Below are positions 61,802 through 64,000 of a DNA stretch of 64,000 bases, piece after piece. A program made the translations under genes and the position numbers. Position 1 is the first letter of the stretch. Every line of letters starts with the position of its first letter. The stretch is taken from contig CM072919.1 of the NCBI GenBank assembly GCA_037013685.1, positions 45,584,116 through 45,648,115 on the forward strand, written 5' to 3'. The notes under the pieces were generated by a model. The model worked only from the letters and a program-made list of their open reading frames with translations, did no database searches and was not told the origin of the DNA. Source of the DNA: Acridotheres tristis. Taxonomy: Eukaryota > Chordata > Aves > Passeriformes > Sturnidae.

Positions 61802-63380
61802 GCTGGGGTGGATGTTTAAAGGAAAAGTTCCCTCAACCCACCATGCCACTAACGCCACATGGAGTAAATGGATTGCCCTCATCACACAACGCGCCCGTAT
61901 TGGAAACCCGAATCGCCCTGGGATTTTGGAGATAATTACCAACTGGCCGGAAGGGGAAGACTTTGGTCTTGCCGAAGAAGAGGAACAGGAACAAGTGACC
62001 CGGGCTGAAGAAGCCCCACCGTATAACCAACTGCCAGCAGATGAAACACGCTATGCTCTTTTCACTGATGGTTCCTGCCGCATCGTGGGGATGAACCGGA
62101 AGTGGAAAGCAGCCGTATGGAGCCCCACACGACAGGTTGCACAAGCTACCGAAGGAGAAGGTGGATCGAGTCAACTTGCTGAACTCAAAGCTGTTCAGCT
62201 GGCCCTGGACATTGCTGAGAGAGAGAAGTGGCCAAAACTCTACCTTTACACTGATTCTTGGATGGTAGCCAATGCTCTGTGGGGATGGTTGGAAAGGTGG
62301 AAAAAGGCTGACTGGCAACGTAGGGGAAAACCAATCTGGGCTGCCAATAAATGGAAAGACATTGCCACCAGGATAGAGAAGCTGCCTGTGAAAGTCCGTC
62401 ACGTAGATGCCCATGTCCCCAAGAGTCGGGCTAATGAGGAACACCGACACAATGAGCAGGTAGATCAGGCTGCACAGATAGAGGTGTCGAAGATAGATTT
62501 AGACTGGCAGCACAAGGGAGAGTTGTTCCTGGCTCGATGGGCCCATGATGCCTCAGGTCATCAGGGCAGAGATGCCACCTATAAGTGGGCACGAGACCGA
62601 GGGGTGGATCTAACCATGGACAGTATTTCTCAAGTTATCCATGACTGTGAGACGTGCGCTGCCATCAAGCAAGCCAAGCGGGTGAAGCCCCTCTGGTATG
62701 GGGGGCGATGGGCCAAATATAAGTATGGAGAGGCCTGGCAGATTGACTACATCACACTGCCTCAAACTCGCCAGGGCAAGCGCTATGTACTGACCATGGT
62801 GGAAGCCACCACTGGGTGGTTAGAGACCTACCCTGTGCCTCATGCCACTGCTCGGAACACCATCTTGGGCCTGGAAAAACAAGTTCTTTGGAGGCATGGT
62901 ACCCCTGAGAGAATTGAGTCAGACAACGGGACTCATTTCAAGAACAGCCTCATAAACACCTGGGCTAGAGAACATGGCATTGAGTGGGTGTACCATATCC
63001 CCTACCATGCACCAGCTGCAGGGAAAGTTGAACGGTGCAATGGCCTGCTTAAAACCACCTTAAAGGCGCTGGGTGGGAGAACTTTCAAGAACTGGGAGAT
63101 TAATCTACCAAAGGCCACCTGGTTAGTGAACACCCGAGGTTCCACTAACCGAGCAGGCCCTGCCCAATCTGAGCCCTTGGGAATATCAGATGGAGATAAG
63201 GTTCCAGTGGTACACATGAGAGGTATGCTAGAAAAAACTGTTTGGGTGAATCCTGCCTCCAGCAAAGACAATCCCATCCATGGAGTTGTATTCGCTCAAG
63301 GACCGGGTTGCACCTGGTGGGTGATGCAAAAGAATGGAGAGACCCGATGTATACCCCAAGGAGACCTTGTTTTAGGGTGA
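61755..63380 (+). CDS. pol: pol part 3: RNase H and integrase (frame-shifted relative to RT)
   Basis: An open frame of 541 codons ends at TGA 63378-63380. RNase H has ALFTDGSC (Asp at 62067-62069), AELKAVQLAL, LYTDSW and NEQVDQAA, giving the D-E-D-D set. Integrase has the zinc-binding HDASGH (62544-62561) and CETC (from 62646). Its catalytic core is D (62745, WQIDYI), D (62922, ESDNGTHF) and E (63030, GKVERCNG), with 35 residues between the last two. 'HIPYHAPAAGKVERCNGLLK' is typical of the ERV-L group. An SH3-like C-terminal part follows (GPGCTWWVMQKNGETRCIPQG). The frame is open but separated from RT by the 80-bp duplication, so it is not translated as Pol in this copy. Confidence 0.92.
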   Translation: MVGTETQLLLAPRLPVLGWMFKGKVPSTHHATNATWSKWIALITQRARIGNPNRPGILEIITNWPEGEDFGLAEEEEQEQVTRAEEAPPYNQLPADETRYALFTDGSCRIVGMNRKWKAAVWSPTRQVAQATEGEGGSSQLAELKAVQLALDIAEREKWPKLYLYTDSWMVANALWGWLERWKKADWQRRGKPIWAANKWKDIATRIEKLPVKVRHVDAHVPKSRANEEHRHNEQVDQAAQIEVSKIDLDWQHKGELFLARWAHDASGHQGRDATYKWARDRGVDLTMDSISQVIHDCETCAAIKQAKRVKPLWYGGRWAKYKYGEAWQIDYITLPQTRQGKRYVLTMVEATTGWLETYPVPHATARNTILGLEKQVLWRHGTPERIESDNGTHFKNSLINTWAREHGIEWVYHIPYHAPAAGKVERCNGLLKTTLKALGGRTFKNWEINLPKATWLVNTRGSTNRAGPAQSEPLGISDGDKVPVVHMRGMLEKTVWVNPASSKDNPIHGVVFAQGPGCTWWVMQKNGETRCIPQGDLVLG

Positions 63381-63488
63381 AATACCTATAGTACTGTGCC
63401 TATGTCTCTAACTGCATGTATGTTTATATAATGGAACAGTTTAATTTGATATAGCATATTAGTATGGGAGAAATTCAGGGGTGGATAA
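63381..63488 (+). other. Short spacer with weak polypurine tract; no env
   Basis: Only 108 bp lie between the integrase stop and the 3' LTR. There is no open frame that could be env. The purine-rich 'gggagaaattcaggggtgga' at 63466-63485, just before the LTR, is the best candidate for the plus-strand primer, although pyrimidines interrupt it. Confidence 0.7.
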
Positions 63489-64000
63489 TGTTAAGGGTTG
63501 AATTGCCCCCCTTTTCTTTCTGTGAATTCCTCCCATTGTTATGTTAAGTAGTTGTGGCTACACCTTAAAACGACAGATAATGCTCTCTCGTAGGGGGGTG
63601 GGTGGAGGAGGAGGAGGGGGGGGGAACCGGAAAAGGAAAAGTGGGAGAGGGGGCTGGGGAGGGGACTCTCTCTCGCTGGGCTCGTGGACGGAGAGGACGC
63701 CCCGTGCTTCGCTCTGGCATCTCCCCCTGACATCTCCGTGCTGAGACCCACGCTCCCTGCCTGGGACATCGCCCTGCCGCTCTCCCATCTCACGCTACTA
63801 TCTCCGGACACTCTGCGGAGCACCACGACCGACACCGTGAGGGGGGGAGTCACCTTCTCACCCTCGCTCACCCCTGGGCCTCCGCCGCCATCACTCCAGC
63901 CCTCTGCAACTGCGCGGGACCTGCCCTGCCCCCACAGCACCGGTAACTGAGCACAGGGACACGGCCTGCGGCCAAAAGGGACTGGAGCAGAGCTAGACTG
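63489..64000 (+). mobile_element. 3' LTR (partial, runs off the window)
   Basis: The first 512 bases match the 5' LTR through 'agagctagactg' (57813). By eye there are about 6 substitutions and 5 small length changes, the latter mostly in homopolymer runs. The remaining about 205 bp and the second target-site copy are outside the window. Confidence 0.95.

Larger units (their letters stand above)
57304..64000 (+). mobile_element. Endogenous retrovirus, ERV-L-like, env-less, 3' end cut by window
   Basis: The order is: 5' LTR 57304-58019, primer site 58025-58042, upstream membrane ORF, gag, in-frame TAG, protease, reverse transcriptase, RNase H, integrase, then the 3' LTR from 63489. Only 108 bp separate the integrase stop from the 3' LTR, so there is no env. 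The integrase and RNase H wording, the absence of env, a Gag without zinc knuckles and the 5-bp target duplication of its solo relative fit the class III (ERV-L, spumavirus-related) group. The tRNA-Lys1,2 primer site is unusual for that group. Pol is broken by two stops and a duplication, so this copy is defective. Confidence 0.93.

Noticed and set aside
63381..63488. Hidden env gene
   Set aside because: Only 108 bp lie between the integrase stop and the 3' LTR, so env is absent rather than broken.
1..64000. CRISPR arrays, bacterial-type operons, tRNA and rRNA genes
   Set aside because: None is visible. The sequence is vertebrate nuclear DNA with introns and retroelements.

Overview
The window looks like bird genomic DNA, and a songbird is plausible. 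It carries CR1 LINE fragments, including antisense copies that begin with the typical 'cacagaatcacagaat' end. It also has short avian-type solo LTRs and a young env-less endogenous retrovirus. The only clear cellular gene is the 3' part of PRUNE2 (BMCC1/BNIPXL) on the + strand. Ten exons between 3077 and 21762 encode its C-terminal BNIP2/Cdc42GAP-homology (BCH, CRAL-TRIO-like) domain and tail. Every exon junction keeps reading phase (80, 201, 177, 103, 132, 87, 99, 36, 39 and 48 nt). In birds the block homologous to human 9q21 lies on the Z chromosome, so a Z-linked origin is likely; this is inference, not something the sequence shows.

Layout. 1-3076: noncoding, presumably PRUNE2 intron. 3077-21762: PRUNE2 exons in long AT-rich introns; one antisense solo LTR (11996-12586) sits in the 9600-13768 intron. 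21767-57303: about 35 kb with no recognised gene. It holds LTRs (27302-27887, about 31184-31930, 40217-40784), CR1 fragments, microsatellites, a 93-bp imperfect tandem duplication (54090-54275), a 525-bp extreme C-rich tract (about 54960-55484), and some weak minus-strand exon-like signals. 57304-64000: a nearly complete endogenous retrovirus in + orientation, cut by the window end.

The retrovirus has a 716-bp 5' LTR, a primer site matching tRNA-Lys1,2, a small open frame upstream of gag with one membrane segment and 13-residue repeats, gag, then a single in-frame TAG leading into protease, reverse transcriptase, RNase H and integrase, and a 3' LTR. There is no env. Pol resembles the ERV-L (class III) lineage. 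The copy is damaged by two in-frame stops and by an 80-bp tandem duplication that shifts the pol frame. The LTRs differ at only about 6 positions in 510, so the insertion is young. A more diverged solo LTR of the same family lies at 27302-27887 with a 5-bp target duplication. The less familiar parts are the upstream membrane ORF, its TGA-G-ATG junction with gag, and the hairpin enclosing the gag terminator.
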